Of a stretch of 64,000 nt of DNA, positions 46,347-55,900 are shown piece after piece; position 1 is the first letter of the stretch, and each line of letters begins with the position of its first letter. This DNA is from Bacillota bacterium (lineage in GTDB: Bacteria; Bacillota; Clostridia; Lachnospirales; Lachnospiraceae): contig JAEYRK010000026.1 of NCBI GenBank assembly GCA_023435645.1, forward strand, positions 1 through 64,000. Reading direction: 5' to 3'. The notes under the pieces were generated by a model that saw only the letters and a list, made by a program, of their open reading frames with translations, was not told the origin of the DNA and did no database searches. The position numbers and the translations under genes were made by a program.

Positions 46347-48468
46347 TATAAATATACAACTTTCTTACAAACGGTAATTTCTTCCACAGTTTCTTTAATC
46401 CCGGCATTGCATAGTAATCGAGGCCTAAGGTTCTGCCTGCACCGATTAATACAGCGATTCCGGCAAATATCATCCAGAAGGTTCCCAGATAGAGACCGGT
46501 GGTGCATACGAACATGAACTGCAGTACCAGGGAGAAGGCAGCCGCAGGAGTGGTAAAGAGACCACCCATTAAGGCCAGACCGATTAATACCTCCGCGATT
46601 ACAATGAAGAACTGCATAAACATCTGCACGCCATCATAAGGTAAAACGAACTTGTCTAAGAACCAGTTCATCAGAGGAACATCCAGCTTGAAGGCATAAT
46701 CACCCAGCTTAGAAGAAGACAAATCCTTACCGGATACAAAAATTGTCTTAAATAATCCAAGGAAATCAAAATTCAAAAGTATGGTACCGGTTTGCTGTGC
46801 CGCACCGACTGCTGCGTCCGCCGCTCCGGTTGCACCTGCTACTGCATCTGCTGCCGCTGTTGCACCAGCTACTGCGTCTGCCGCCGCAGCTGTTGCTCCG
46901 GATACTGCATCGGAAGCCAAATGAATCAGCTTGCCTGCCGAATTGCCTACAGAAGACATCACTCTTACTGCTGCATCCGCTGCTGCTGTTGTTGCACCAC
47001 TTGCTCCGTCCACAGGAGCTGCAGCTGCAGGATTAAGGATCTTCTCATAGAAAGCATCTGCCCAGCCAAAGAACTGAGTCAGCTTCGGTCCCTTCAGCCA
47101 GCCTTCTACAATCTTTATTACACCTTCGAATAACCAAACCGCTCCGAGCCATACTCTTAAGGCCACGAGCAGGAAGCTGGGTGTACGGTTGGAGAAATGT
47201 CCACCGACAAAGCTTCTGCGGTTACGGATGGTGAAGAATTCATGCTTCACATAGCTGAACACCTTGTTCCAACCAAGGACCTGAATAAAGTATATAATAT
47301 TAATAAAGTGCTTTGCAAACATAGCGAAGAAGGAAGGCATGCTGAAGAAATGTCCCGGCAGGCCAACATGACAGACTGCATAGCGACCTCCGATGCTTAC
47401 CATTACCCCGTGGAACTTTGGCTTATAGGCCTCCATCTCACCCTTTCCTGTGATTGCTACTGTGATGTTATGGGCACAGGTATGGGAGCTTTGCTCACAG
47501 TTCTCAACCATCTGGGGAACAGGACGATCCTCTCCCTCAGCGATATAATACATATTATCTCCGATGACATATACGCTCTCATCCTTCACGGAGCGGAGAT
47601 ATGTATCCACCTGGATACGTCCGCCTCGCTGAAGCTCAAGTGTACTGCCTGCATCCTTTGTAATATCCGCGCTCTGGATACCTGCTGCCCAGACTACAGT
47701 ACCGCAGGAGAAACGGTCCACCTTATCATTCTGCTTTAATTCAATGAAATCCTCACCAACTGCAGAAACAAATGCATTAAGAACAATCTTAACACCCATT
47801 TTCTCCAGACGCCTTGCTACCTTAGCAGATAGCTTTTCTGTCAGATTAGGTATTACTCTGCTTAATCCGTCCACATTGACCAGAGTAACCTCTTCCCTTC
47901 CGATGTCATACTTCTCACAAAGGATTGGAACATATTCAGCCAATTCGCCAACCATCTCAACACCGGTAAAGCCTGCTCCAATGACATAGAAGGTCAAGAG
48001 TCTCTTTCTCTCCTCTGCCTTCACCTCACGGGCTGCAGCGCGGAACATATCATGGATGTGTTCGCGGAGAATTACTGCATCGTCAAAGGACCAAAGCTTC
48101 TTAGTAAACTCCTCTGCACCGGGAACTCCGAAGAAAGAAGGCTTGGAGCCTGCTGCCAGAACAAGGTAATCGTATGCGTAGGATTCCTGGTTACCGATAA
48201 CCTTTTTATGATTAAAGTCGATGGATGTAACGGTATCCATCTTCACATTGACCTTTCGTCCGGCAAACACCTTCTTCAAGCTGATTTTGATACTATCCTC
48301 ATCTACTCTGCCGGCGGCTACTTCATGTAACTCGGTAAGCATTGTATGAAATGGATTCTTGTCTATAATGGTGATATCCACTTCTCTTTTCTTCAACTTT
48401 TTCGCTAATTTCTTGGCTGCCAGGATACCGGCATATCCGGCTCCGACAATTACTATTCTCTTTTCCAT
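46339..48468 (-). CDS. Type II NADH dehydrogenase with DoxX-like membrane tail and flavinylation-motif insert
   Basis: A 709-residue membrane flavoprotein. The cytosolic part (1-420) has the FAD loop VGAGYAGILAA at 8-18, the NADH loop VIGAGFTGVEMVGE at 162-175 and the ATG-like FAD site YVIGDNMYY near 300. A C-terminal membrane domain follows, with segments at about 432-455, 614-636, 641-661 and 664-680. Between the first and second segments is an Ala-rich insert (481-560) with DGASGAT at 487-493, DAVSGAT at 520-526, DAVAGAT at 531-537 and 541-547 and DAAVGAA at 551-557. The first two match exactly the ApbE acceptor motif DxxS/TGAT; the rest lack the Ser/Thr. With four segments and a basic C-terminus (KKLWKKLPFVRK) the insert should face outside. 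ATG 48468 has GAAGGAG five bases upstream. First gene of the FLEET-type locus. Confidence 0.93.
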   Translation of the reverse strand: MEKRIVIVGAGYAGILAAKKLAKKLKKREVDITIIDKNPFHTMLTELHEVAAGRVDEDSIKISLKKVFAGRKVNVKMDTVTSIDFNHKKVIGNQESYAYDYLVLAAGSKPSFFGVPGAEEFTKKLWSFDDAVILREHIHDMFRAAAREVKAEERKRLLTFYVIGAGFTGVEMVGELAEYVPILCEKYDIGREEVTLVNVDGLSRVIPNLTEKLSAKVARRLEKMGVKIVLNAFVSAVGEDFIELKQNDKVDRFSCGTVVWAAGIQSADITKDAGSTLELQRGGRIQVDTYLRSVKDESVYVIGDNMYYIAEGEDRPVPQMVENCEQSSHTCAHNITVAITGKGEMEAYKPKFHGVMVSIGGRYAVCHVGLPGHFFSMPSFFAMFAKHFINIIYFIQVLGWNKVFSYVKHEFFTIRNRRSFVGGHFSNRTPSFLLVALRVWLGAVWLFEGVIKIVEGWLKGPKLTQFFGWADAFYEKILNPAAAAPVDGASGATTAAADAAVRVMSSVGNSAGKLIHLASDAVSGATAAAADAVAGATAAADAVAGATGAADAAVGAAQQTGTILLNFDFLGLFKTIFVSGKDLSSSKLGDYAFKLDVPLMNWFLDKFVLPYDGVQMFMQFFIVIAEVLIGLALMGGLFTTPAAAFSLVLQFMFVCTTGLYLGTFWMIFAGIAVLIGAGRTLGLDYYAMPGLKKLWKKLPFVRKLYIYND
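46798..47010 (-). repeat. Tandem GAT-repeat coding segment inside ndh2
   Basis: The DNA for residues 487-557 of the dehydrogenase repeats GCN-rich units coding AADAVxGATAAA with a period of 10-11 codons. It is alanine-rich, unlike the rest of the gene, and looks like recent tandem duplication of an acceptor motif. Confidence 0.8.
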
Positions 48469-48498
48469 AATAGCTCCTTCATAAAATAGTGTGACCAA

Positions 48499-48527
48499 AT
48501 TACATATTTTACAGCATCTCTTGTCAA
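48499..48527 (-). promoter_or_regulatory. Promoter of the ndh2 operon
   Basis: TTGACA, 17-base spacer, TGTAAT on the minus strand, giving a leader of about 25 bases before the ndh2 ATG. Confidence 0.75.
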
Positions 48528-48549
48528 TTTTATCACAAACTTTTTGACC

Positions 48550-48585
48550 GTCAAATTAATTATACCATATCACTATGAATTTGAC
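48550..48585. promoter_or_regulatory. Possible operator upstream of the ndh2 promoter
   Basis: GTCAAATT and AATTTGAC form an 8-bp inverted repeat 20 bases apart, and a third arm (TTTGAC at about 48544) overlaps the first as TTTGACCGTCAAA. It lies about 25 bases upstream of the -35. Confidence 0.35.
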
Positions 48586-48773
48586 TAGAGAAAAAATGTT
48601 ACTAAATAGTTCTATAGTAGAGGCAATCTTAAGTACATATGCATATATTTCCCTATTATAATTTCTTTTCTATCATTTTACTACAAACTTCGCATTGTTC
48701 ATTCACTATCTTTCGATAAATGATAATATGTAATTGACATATATTAGCAATTGGGTTAAAATGTAAATATAGG

Positions 48774-48808
48774 AGCTCCATGGTCGAATTTCATCGACTC
48801 CATGGAAT
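48774..48808. other. Hairpin between ndh2 promoter region and terminator
   Basis: TCCATGG ... TCGA and TCGA ... CCATGGA form a stem near 48777-48807. Role unknown. Confidence 0.4.
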
Positions 48809-48861
48809 TAGAACAGTCCATTTCATCCCCACCTGTTTTATGATCCATTATATTTCATAAA

Positions 48862-48898
48862 GAAAGTACCGGGCCGTTTCTAAGCCCGGTACTTTCTT
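48862..48898. terminator. Terminator hairpin
   Basis: AAAGTACCGGGC and GCCCGGTACTTT pair perfectly around a nine-base loop with flanking A and T runs. Downstream of the Big_2 remnant on the minus strand. Confidence 0.85.
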
Positions 48899-48953
48899 CT
48901 ACAATCCTTAAATCGCAGTCTTACTTTTTTGTAATCCATCCTTTCCAATGCCT

Positions 48954-49110
48954 CTATTTTACAGTAACCTTATAGGTCTTTGAAATCGCCCCATGACTGA
49001 TTGTCAGATTCGCTGTCCCCTTCTTTACTGCTGTTACCTTACCTGTCTTACTGACGGTAAGCACCTTGGGGTTGGAGGTTTTATAGCTTACCACCGGTAG
49101 TCAGCTTTGT
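48954..49110 (-). pseudogene. Remnant of a bacterial Ig-like (Big_2) domain protein
   Basis: The minus-strand frame ending at TAG 48954-48956 reads SYKTSNPKVLTVSKTGKVTA, then VKKGTANLTISHGAISKTYK and VTVK, the C-terminal half of a Big_2 domain of a cell-surface protein. Upstream, ATKLTTGGKL continues the same domain in a shifted frame, so there is a frameshift near 49092. Nothing remains of the rest of the protein: the fragment directly follows the stop of the MATE gene. Confidence 0.75.
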
Positions 49111-49125
49111 AGCTTAAGTAAGGAA

Positions 49126-50508
49126 TTAAACTATCATTTCATTTTCCATATCTGTCGAATCATTCAGCTTAACCGTCCGCTTTTTCCATCGTCCGGACAG
49201 ATAGAACCAGCCGTTAAAGATAATTGCACTTATAGTTGCCGCCGGAACTGCCAGTCCGACTCCAAACAGTCCCAATCCGAATACCTCACTGAACAGATAT
49301 GCCATCGGCATTCTAATCAAAATGCCAGATAGAGTGTTACTGAACAGAGAATAGGTTGTATGTCCTGCCCCGATGAACAGACCGTTTAAACTAAACGCAA
49401 AGGGTACCAGAAGATAATCGATACTGAAGGCCTTAAGATAGGGCAGACCTGCAAGGATCATATCCTCCTCCTTGGCAAACATTCCGAGAATCTCTGCGGG
49501 AAAAAGCCTGGTAATAAGAAAGATGCTGTAGGAAATCGCACAGGATATCAGCATTCCTGTCTTTAAGGTCTTTTTCGCCCGATCCTCTCTCCCGGCCCCC
49601 AGGTTTTGGGCGCACATGGTAGAAATCGCTGCATTCATCGCTATGGCGGGCAGGATGGCAAAGCCATTATATTTTCCTACAGCACCAACCGCTGCGGAGG
49701 CTGTAACACCATACCCATTCACCAGAGTCGTCATGAAGAGAAAGGATAGATTACTGATCAGATACTGTATGGAGATCGGTACACCAAGCTTTAATATTGC
49801 ATTCAACTGCTGACGATCCATGCGAAAGGACTTGAACTTAAAATCAAATACAAACCGCTTTTTTATCAAATAGAGGATACATAAAAGCATACTCAGTCCC
49901 TGGGATATGACCGTAGCTATCCCGGCTCCGGCTGCTCCCATACCGAAGACTCCGACAAACAGGAGATCCAGAACAATATTTGTTAGGCAGGCTATCGTGA
50001 TGAAATACAAGGGACTTCTGCTATCCCCCATACCACGCATAATAGCGCTTAACGCATTATATCCGAAGATAAATATCGTTCCTAAGGCCGTTACATTTAG
50101 GTAATCTGCAGCTTCATGATAAGAATCCTCCGGGGTTCGGATGACCTGAAGGATCTGGTCATGAAAGGCCAGCATAAGTACGGTCATAACAATGGCCGCT
50201 AGAAATAGAGAGGTAAAAAGTGTCCCAATGATTTTTTGAAGTTTATCCGTCTTCTCTGCACCCACTGACTGGGCAATCAGAACCGTTGCACCTGCAGCCA
50301 ATCCAACTGCCAGATTTGTAATTATCATCGTGACCTGTCCTCCAATATTTACTCCGGACATGCTCACGGTTCCGTTAAATTGTCCAACAACAACCATATC
50401 TGCTACACTGTACAGAGTCTGTATCAGGTTAGAGATGATGAAGGGCATCGCAAAAATCACCAGTTGCTTTACTACATTACCTTTGGATAAATTATTGTGT
50501 TTGTACAT
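49126..50508 (-). CDS. MATE-family efflux transporter
   Basis: A 460-residue, twelve-segment membrane protein of the NorM/DinF type, starting MYKHNNLSKGNVVKQLVIFA, with VADMVVVGQFNG near residue 34 and typical half-repeat similarity (a second MATE unit from about 230). It exports cationic compounds using a sodium or proton gradient; substrate unknown. ATG 50508 has AGGAATT upstream; the longer open frame carries no membrane signature. Confidence 0.92.
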   Translation of the reverse strand: MYKHNNLSKGNVVKQLVIFAMPFIISNLIQTLYSVADMVVVGQFNGTVSMSGVNIGGQVTMIITNLAVGLAAGATVLIAQSVGAEKTDKLQKIIGTLFTSLFLAAIVMTVLMLAFHDQILQVIRTPEDSYHEAADYLNVTALGTIFIFGYNALSAIMRGMGDSRSPLYFITIACLTNIVLDLLFVGVFGMGAAGAGIATVISQGLSMLLCILYLIKKRFVFDFKFKSFRMDRQQLNAILKLGVPISIQYLISNLSFLFMTTLVNGYGVTASAAVGAVGKYNGFAILPAIAMNAAISTMCAQNLGAGREDRAKKTLKTGMLISCAISYSIFLITRLFPAEILGMFAKEEDMILAGLPYLKAFSIDYLLVPFAFSLNGLFIGAGHTTYSLFSNTLSGILIRMPMAYLFSEVFGLGLFGVGLAVPAATISAIIFNGWFYLSGRWKKRTVKLNDSTDMENEMIV

Positions 50509-50722
50509 ATCAATTCCTGACTTTCTGTGTATATTCTTAATCACTTTCGACTTATCATAGCACAGTGTAGTCTGAAATTCTAGCTTTTTATCTGATAAAA
50601 ATATGACGAAACCCAATTGATTTTATGATATTTGGTACTATATTGTATTTATGATATGACACGGAAGGCAGGCACCGGTTCGGCTGCTGCTGGATGATAT
50701 AAACCCCTTGGTGATGTGGATA

Positions 50723-51424
50723 TCACTCTGTTTCTGAAGTTAGATATGGTTTCCTATACAGCTCCTTTTTCTTCAGTCCGTTTCTTTTGGCAGCGGAATA
50801 CCAGCCCCTGTTCCCCATGAAGTAGTATAGCCATACAGGGACATTCGCCTTCGCCGATACCAATACCCCCGAATCCTTCTGCTGAAGCAGGATACCCTCG
50901 CTCATACGCCGGAATGCCCCGATCAGTTCCTGCTTCATCATCTTCATGTAGGAAGCCTCCATCGTACTTAGGAGCATTCCACCACTTCCAATCATGGTTC
51001 CAAAGCCAAACTCTGCTCCTGTCTGTCTACTAAAGCTTTGTATCACCCTCACTGCCTCTTCATTAATGAAGGCTTCCGGGAAACCACAATTTACAACCGC
51101 ATAAACCTTGGCCCTATTCCGATAGCCTCCGTTATCCTTCAGGTACTCTTGAAAATCCTGAAGGAATCTCATGAGTATTCCCGGAAGGCAGAAGATGTAA
51201 AGAGGAAATATGATAATAATAGCATCCGCCTTCTGAAGCAAGGCAAAATCCTCCTCTGTCTTCTTATGGATAAGGCTATTCCTAACCTGAACCTCATAAA
51301 AGTCCAGCTCCTGGGAGCTCATATATTCCTTGCCCATTCTTATGAGCGCTTGAGATGCACTCTGCTCCGTACTAACCTTCGGACTTCCGTTAACAAAAAC
51401 AACTGTTTTTCTCGCTTCCTTCAT
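50723..51424 (-). CDS. Flavodoxin-fold NAD(P)H oxidoreductase
   Basis: The 233-residue protein has the FMN-binding loop FVNGSPKVSTEQSASQAL near residue 10, IIIFPLYIFCLPGILMRFLQ near 74 and NCGFPEA near 112, as in the NADPH-dependent FMN reductase/Lot6 group. The C-terminal tail carries a short hydrophobic segment (VPVWLYYFMGN). It overlaps the upstream flavodoxin-like gene by four bases. Probably under control of the divergent TetR regulator. Confidence 0.85.
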   Translation of the reverse strand: MKEARKTVVFVNGSPKVSTEQSASQALIRMGKEYMSSQELDFYEVQVRNSLIHKKTEEDFALLQKADAIIIIFPLYIFCLPGILMRFLQDFQEYLKDNGGYRNRAKVYAVVNCGFPEAFINEEAVRVIQSFSRQTGAEFGFGTMIGSGGMLLSTMEASYMKMMKQELIGAFRRMSEGILLQQKDSGVLVSAKANVPVWLYYFMGNRGWYSAAKRNGLKKKELYRKPYLTSETE

Positions 51425-51981
51425 ACAATAGCACCTACCTTCTTCATGGGAATACGTTCCAGCTCCTTGCGTAGCTCCTCTGCAGAACCACGGTAAATCA
51501 TAATGTCCACCACATTTCGGTGCTTTTTACTGATATCTGCAAAAAGCCGTGCATCCTCTTCCTCAAGATCGTCCCCATAGGCGATCATAATCGGGCTCGG
51601 GTTATTGTCATAACGGGTCGGATGAATGGTCGAGCCGTCAGGCCGCCTCTTAAAAAACGGGAGTACATTGGGAATCCACCGATCCAAAGCATTCTTTATA
51701 TTGGCACTAAACTGGCCAAACACTACCGGACATAAATAGAATACCACATCTGCATTGATCGACTTCTCATTGATCTGTGCCATCAAATCCTGAATGACAC
51801 ATTCACCGGGTGTCTTAATCCAGCATCCAAAGCAGCCAATGCAATAGTTGAGATCCTCCCTGCCGATTGCAATTTCCTCCGAAGGAATCCCTTGCTCTGA
51901 CAGATAATCCAGTACACAGGAATGTAGCTGAGCAAAGGCCTCCGTCCTAAACTCCTTATCACTTAATATCAATGCTTTCAT
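51421..51981 (-). CDS. Flavodoxin-fold oxidoreductase (iron-sulfur-flavoprotein type)
   Basis: The 186-residue protein reads MKALILSDKEFRTEAFAQLH and has CIGCFGCWIKTPGECVIQD near residue 47, a cluster of cysteines seen in multimeric flavodoxin WrbA / iron-sulfur flavoprotein relatives, followed by VFYLCPVVFGQFSANIKNALDR. First gene of a two-gene unit divergent from tetR. Confidence 0.85.
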   Translation of the reverse strand: MKALILSDKEFRTEAFAQLHSCVLDYLSEQGIPSEEIAIGREDLNYCIGCFGCWIKTPGECVIQDLMAQINEKSINADVVFYLCPVVFGQFSANIKNALDRWIPNVLPFFKRRPDGSTIHPTRYDNNPSPIMIAYGDDLEEEDARLFADISKKHRNVVDIMIYRGSAEELRKELERIPMKKVGAIV

Positions 51982-52187
51982 TTCAAACCCCTCTCCTATT
52001 AATCATGTTATTTATTCTTACGACGAATACAAAGCAACCATGCATACAGTGTTTCCATTCAGTTAATGTTAATCAATGGGTACAATGATTACATTAGGTT
52101 CAAGGATTCATTATTTCATCTTTCATTATTTTTCTAGTGTTTATAATACTTATAATGATTACAATGTTTACGCCGTTAACTTTAATG

Positions 52188-52224
52188 TAGCATTTAATGT
52201 TTACTTTGTCAACATTAAATGCTA
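52188..52224. promoter_or_regulatory. Perfect 14-bp inverted repeat, likely TetR operator
   Basis: TAGCATTTAATGTT and AACATTAAATGCTA are exact inverted copies separated by nine bases. The right arm abuts and the spacer contains the -35 of the tetR promoter (TTGTCA 52206-52211, 16-base spacer, TATAAT 52228-52233). Confidence 0.75.
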
Positions 52225-52233
52225 TAATATAAT
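52206..52233 (+). promoter_or_regulatory. Promoter of the tetR gene
   Basis: TTGTCA and TATAAT with a 16-base spacer, about 50 bases before the ATG. The -35 lies inside the inverted repeat, so bound repressor would block it. Confidence 0.7.
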
Positions 52234-52281
52234 ACATCAAGAAACCTTTTACTACCAATGACACAGAACGGAGAATTGATT

Positions 52282-52887
52282 ATGCCAAATCAAAGCTATC
52301 ATCATGGTGACCTAAAAGCAGCACTGATCAGTACGGGCCTTAAGCTGCTTGATCAAGAGGGCTATGAGGGGTTTTCCCTCCGAAAGGTGGCTAAAGCCTG
52401 TCATGTAAGTCAGACAGCCCCTTACCGCCATTTTAAGAATAAAGAGGAGCTGATAGCTGCAATCACAGCGGAAGCTCTTCAGGCCTTTTATGACGCACTG
52501 GAGCAGGCAGTTACACAATATCAGGAGCAGCCGAAGCAGCAGCTGGTCGAGATGGGAGTCGCCTATATTAAGTTCTTCGTAGAGAACCCTGAATATCTAC
52601 GACTGCTCTTTCTGAGTAGTTTTGAAGTAAAGATAAAACCCTTTTATCAATGTATTCAAAAGGATCAAGAAGTGAAGGATCCCTTCCGTACCTTTTATGA
52701 TACGCTGAACAGATTTACAGAAGCCTATCCGACGTTAGCTTTCAGTAGTAATGAGCTCTTGGTTTACAGCTGGGGCCTTGTTCACGGAATTGCAATCCTG
52801 ATTGCCAATAAGGATGTTCCGATCGAAGGTGATTATTTGGCTTTTTCACGAAATATTATTGAAAATGCCTTTCGACCATTCGCTTAA
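52282..52887 (+). CDS. TetR-family transcriptional regulator
   Basis: The 201-residue protein starts MPNQSYHHGDLKAALISTGL and has the TetR helix-turn-helix FSLRKVAKACHVSQTAPYRHFKNK near residue 33 followed by a helical ligand-binding part. ATG 52282 has CGGAG at a good distance. It is divergent from the flavodoxin pair and probably represses both itself and them through the inverted repeat. Confidence 0.92.
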   Translation: MPNQSYHHGDLKAALISTGLKLLDQEGYEGFSLRKVAKACHVSQTAPYRHFKNKEELIAAITAEALQAFYDALEQAVTQYQEQPKQQLVEMGVAYIKFFVENPEYLRLLFLSSFEVKIKPFYQCIQKDQEVKDPFRTFYDTLNRFTEAYPTLAFSSNELLVYSWGLVHGIAILIANKDVPIEGDYLAFSRNIIENAFRPFA

Positions 52888-52926
52888 GACTGATCCCCGC
52901 AATGATATCACCTATACCCATTGTAA

Positions 52927-55900
52927 TTACTTCACAAGCTTCAGCCTGCTGCCCTCCAGGCTTTTCTCAACCAGGAGCTTCTTATCGATTCTCTCCTTCA
53001 GCTCACTTACATGGGAAATGATACCGACGATCCGGTTGCCTGCCGTCAGGGCACTGAGGGCTTCGATGGCCTGCTCCAGGGAATCACTATCGAGGGAGCC
53101 AAAACCCTCATCCACAAACATGGCATCCATCTCAATCCCACCGGCATAGCTCTGGATTACATCGGATAATCCCAGTGCCAGAGAAAGGGCAGCCTTAAAG
53201 GATTCCCCACCCGACAGGGATTTCACTGATCTGGCCTTTCCTGTGTAATAATCCATTACCTCCAGTTCCAGTCCGGCTGAGCTTCTTAAATCTGTGGCCT
53301 CCTTCTTTCTCTGTAAAACATATTGGTGATTGGACATCTGATAGAAGCGTTTATTGGCTTCATGAATTACCTTTTCAAAATAAAAGGCTTGGACATATTG
53401 TTCAAAGGCAAGCTTGCTCTTGCCGGACAGCTCTCCGCTGGCTGTTCGGGATAGCCCGCTGATCATGAGGTATTCCCTACGGAGCTTCTCCTGCTGCTGG
53501 TTTTGCTCTCCTACCCTGCGATATATGACTTCATTATTCTTCAGCCTGCTGAAGATAAGGCTGAGCTGATTACCAACCTCTTGGGATTGCTTGTTCCAGT
53601 CCTCTTGTATGAAGAGCAGCTGATTCAGATCCTGCTCCTCCCTGCCCTCTGTATTCTTCTTCAGCTGTAGGATTCTGTTATTCAAGGCCTCTACTGCCCT
53701 ATGATAGGAATCCAAGGAATTTTTAAGGGTCAAAAGCTCCTCTTCTGTAAGGACCGCTTCCCGGTAAGCCGCTTCGTCAGCCTTTCCTCCCATTAGAAAG
53801 CCACCGTCAAACAATCTCTGTTCATACAGCTCTTTCGCATGACTACAATCCACAGACAGACTGTTATGCTTTCCAATATGATCCGTAAGGAGCGCACCTA
53901 TCCTTCCAAGTCCCAATTCACAATTACGCAAGGCCGACTCAGCAGCCGTCAGCTCCTCCTGAAGGATACTAAGCTCTGCCTTACATGCTCGGACAGCAGC
54001 CTCAGCTTCTTCCTTCTGCACAAACCTAAGCTCCTTCTTTAATCCCTGGATGGATCCGATGCATCTGTTCAATTCGAGGCTTACCGTATCATACTCCTCC
54101 CTGAGTTTTGTAATTCTCTCCTCAGATCTCTGAAGCTCCTTGGCAATCTCCGAAAGCCTTGCTGTAATAAGCTCCTTTCGGTGAACCTCCAGCTTAAGTC
54201 TTTCTCTTCTCTGCTCCAGCTCATGAAGGCCTTGCGTTGCTTCCGGAAGCTTCTCTTTTGCTAAACTTAAAATCCTATCTACCATATCAACTTCTTGCTC
54301 GACAGACTCGGGAAGTATTAGGCTTGCCTCTTTGAACAAGGCTTGCTCCAGCGTTACCACCTTTGATTTCTGTGCTTCACAGCTTTGTCCGGCTGACTGT
54401 AGCTCATTCCTTGCTTTCTCAAGCTGAAGCTTCTCCCTGTTAAGGAGCTCCTCACTGGGTGCCCCTTCCGTAAGAGCCGCCCTCTGGGGATGCTCTGTCG
54501 AGCCACAGACGGGACAGGGCTTACCCGGCTTAAGGGCGATAGCTAAAATTCCCGCCTGCTCCCTGTAGAAGGATGCCTCCATATCCCCATAGGTCCTGCT
54601 CTGTTTCAGATAATTCGTTTCCGTCAGGTTATAATGCTCTGCTAAAGTCCCATAGAGCCTCTGTTCCACTTTGATTTGATCTGTTTCCTTCAGAAGCTTC
54701 TGCAGCTGCTCAAGGAAGGCCTTTTTCAGCTCCAGCTGAGTCTCACAGCTTGCCAGCGTCTTTTCAGAATCTGCAGCCTTTTCCAGCTCTGCGAGCCTTG
54801 TCACTTGCTCCTGTAGTAGCGCCTCCTTCACCTGAAGCAGGTCCCTCATTCGCTCCTCATATACCAGCTTTTTCTCCTCCATCAGGCTGCGCTGCTTCTC
54901 CTGGGCGAGAAGCGCATCCTGCTTCTTCTCTTCCTCCTCCAGACGGGTGACTTCCTTCTTCAGGTCCTCTATCCTGAGTCGACTTACTTCTTTCCTGCTA
55001 AGCTCCTCCTTCAGTCTTAGTTCGTCTGCCTCCAGCTGGCTCTTCTCTGCCTTTTCCCGTTCAATCGCCGTTTCCAGGGCTATGAGTTCCCTATATTGCT
55101 TTCGATATGCTTCCTCAAAGGGCTGAACAAAGTGAAGCGCCTTCTCTCCCTTCCTGTACCGTTCTTCCTCCCTACACATCTCCTCTGCTGCCTGGGCTAG
55201 GGTAGATAATTCCTGCTCTGCTTCACCAAGCTCGGCAAACATCCGGTTAAATTGCACAGCCAAGGAATATTCGCCGGATATCTTCTCAAGCATATTCTTT
55301 ATTTCCTTACTTTTTGCATGGGTCTCCTCGTACAGGTGCTGATCCGTATCCAGTAATTCCTTCAGCAATCCCATCATTTTCTCAACCTGATGGATATCTC
55401 CGAATTTTATAAATTCCTCTATCGCAGCCTTATGAATACTCTCCTTACTGCAGGAAATCCCACTTAGAAATTGTACGATTCCCCGATCAGTTTCCTCGCA
55501 TTGATGCCTCAGTCTTGCAGCCATTTCCTTCAGCTTCATCTGAAGAAGGGCATACCTCTGGGTTTGAAACACCTTACGAAAGATCATTCCCCTCTCATCA
55601 CTGCCTGCTGTCAACAGCTGGAGGAATTCTCCCTGTGCAATCATGGAGATTTGCTTATACTGCCTCCAATCTATCCCCAAAAGCTCCGTAATAGCCTGAG
55701 TCACCTGGGCATAACCGCTGATGACCCGCTTGTCGGGAAGTATCAAGGTAGCATTATTCTTCTGTTCCGTAGTTCCGCTGCCCCGCTTCTTCGATCTTAG
55801 GTAGCTGGGATTTCGGAGTACCCGGTATTCACCCTGATGGTGGAGAAAGGTTAGCTCCACATAGGTTTCTTCTTCCTCCTCCGCATAATCGCTGCGAAAG

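Noticed and set aside
46792..47133. Cysteine-rich 113-residue frame on the plus strand opposite ndh2
   Set aside because: It is the antisense reading of the Ala-rich GAT repeats and has no ribosome site.
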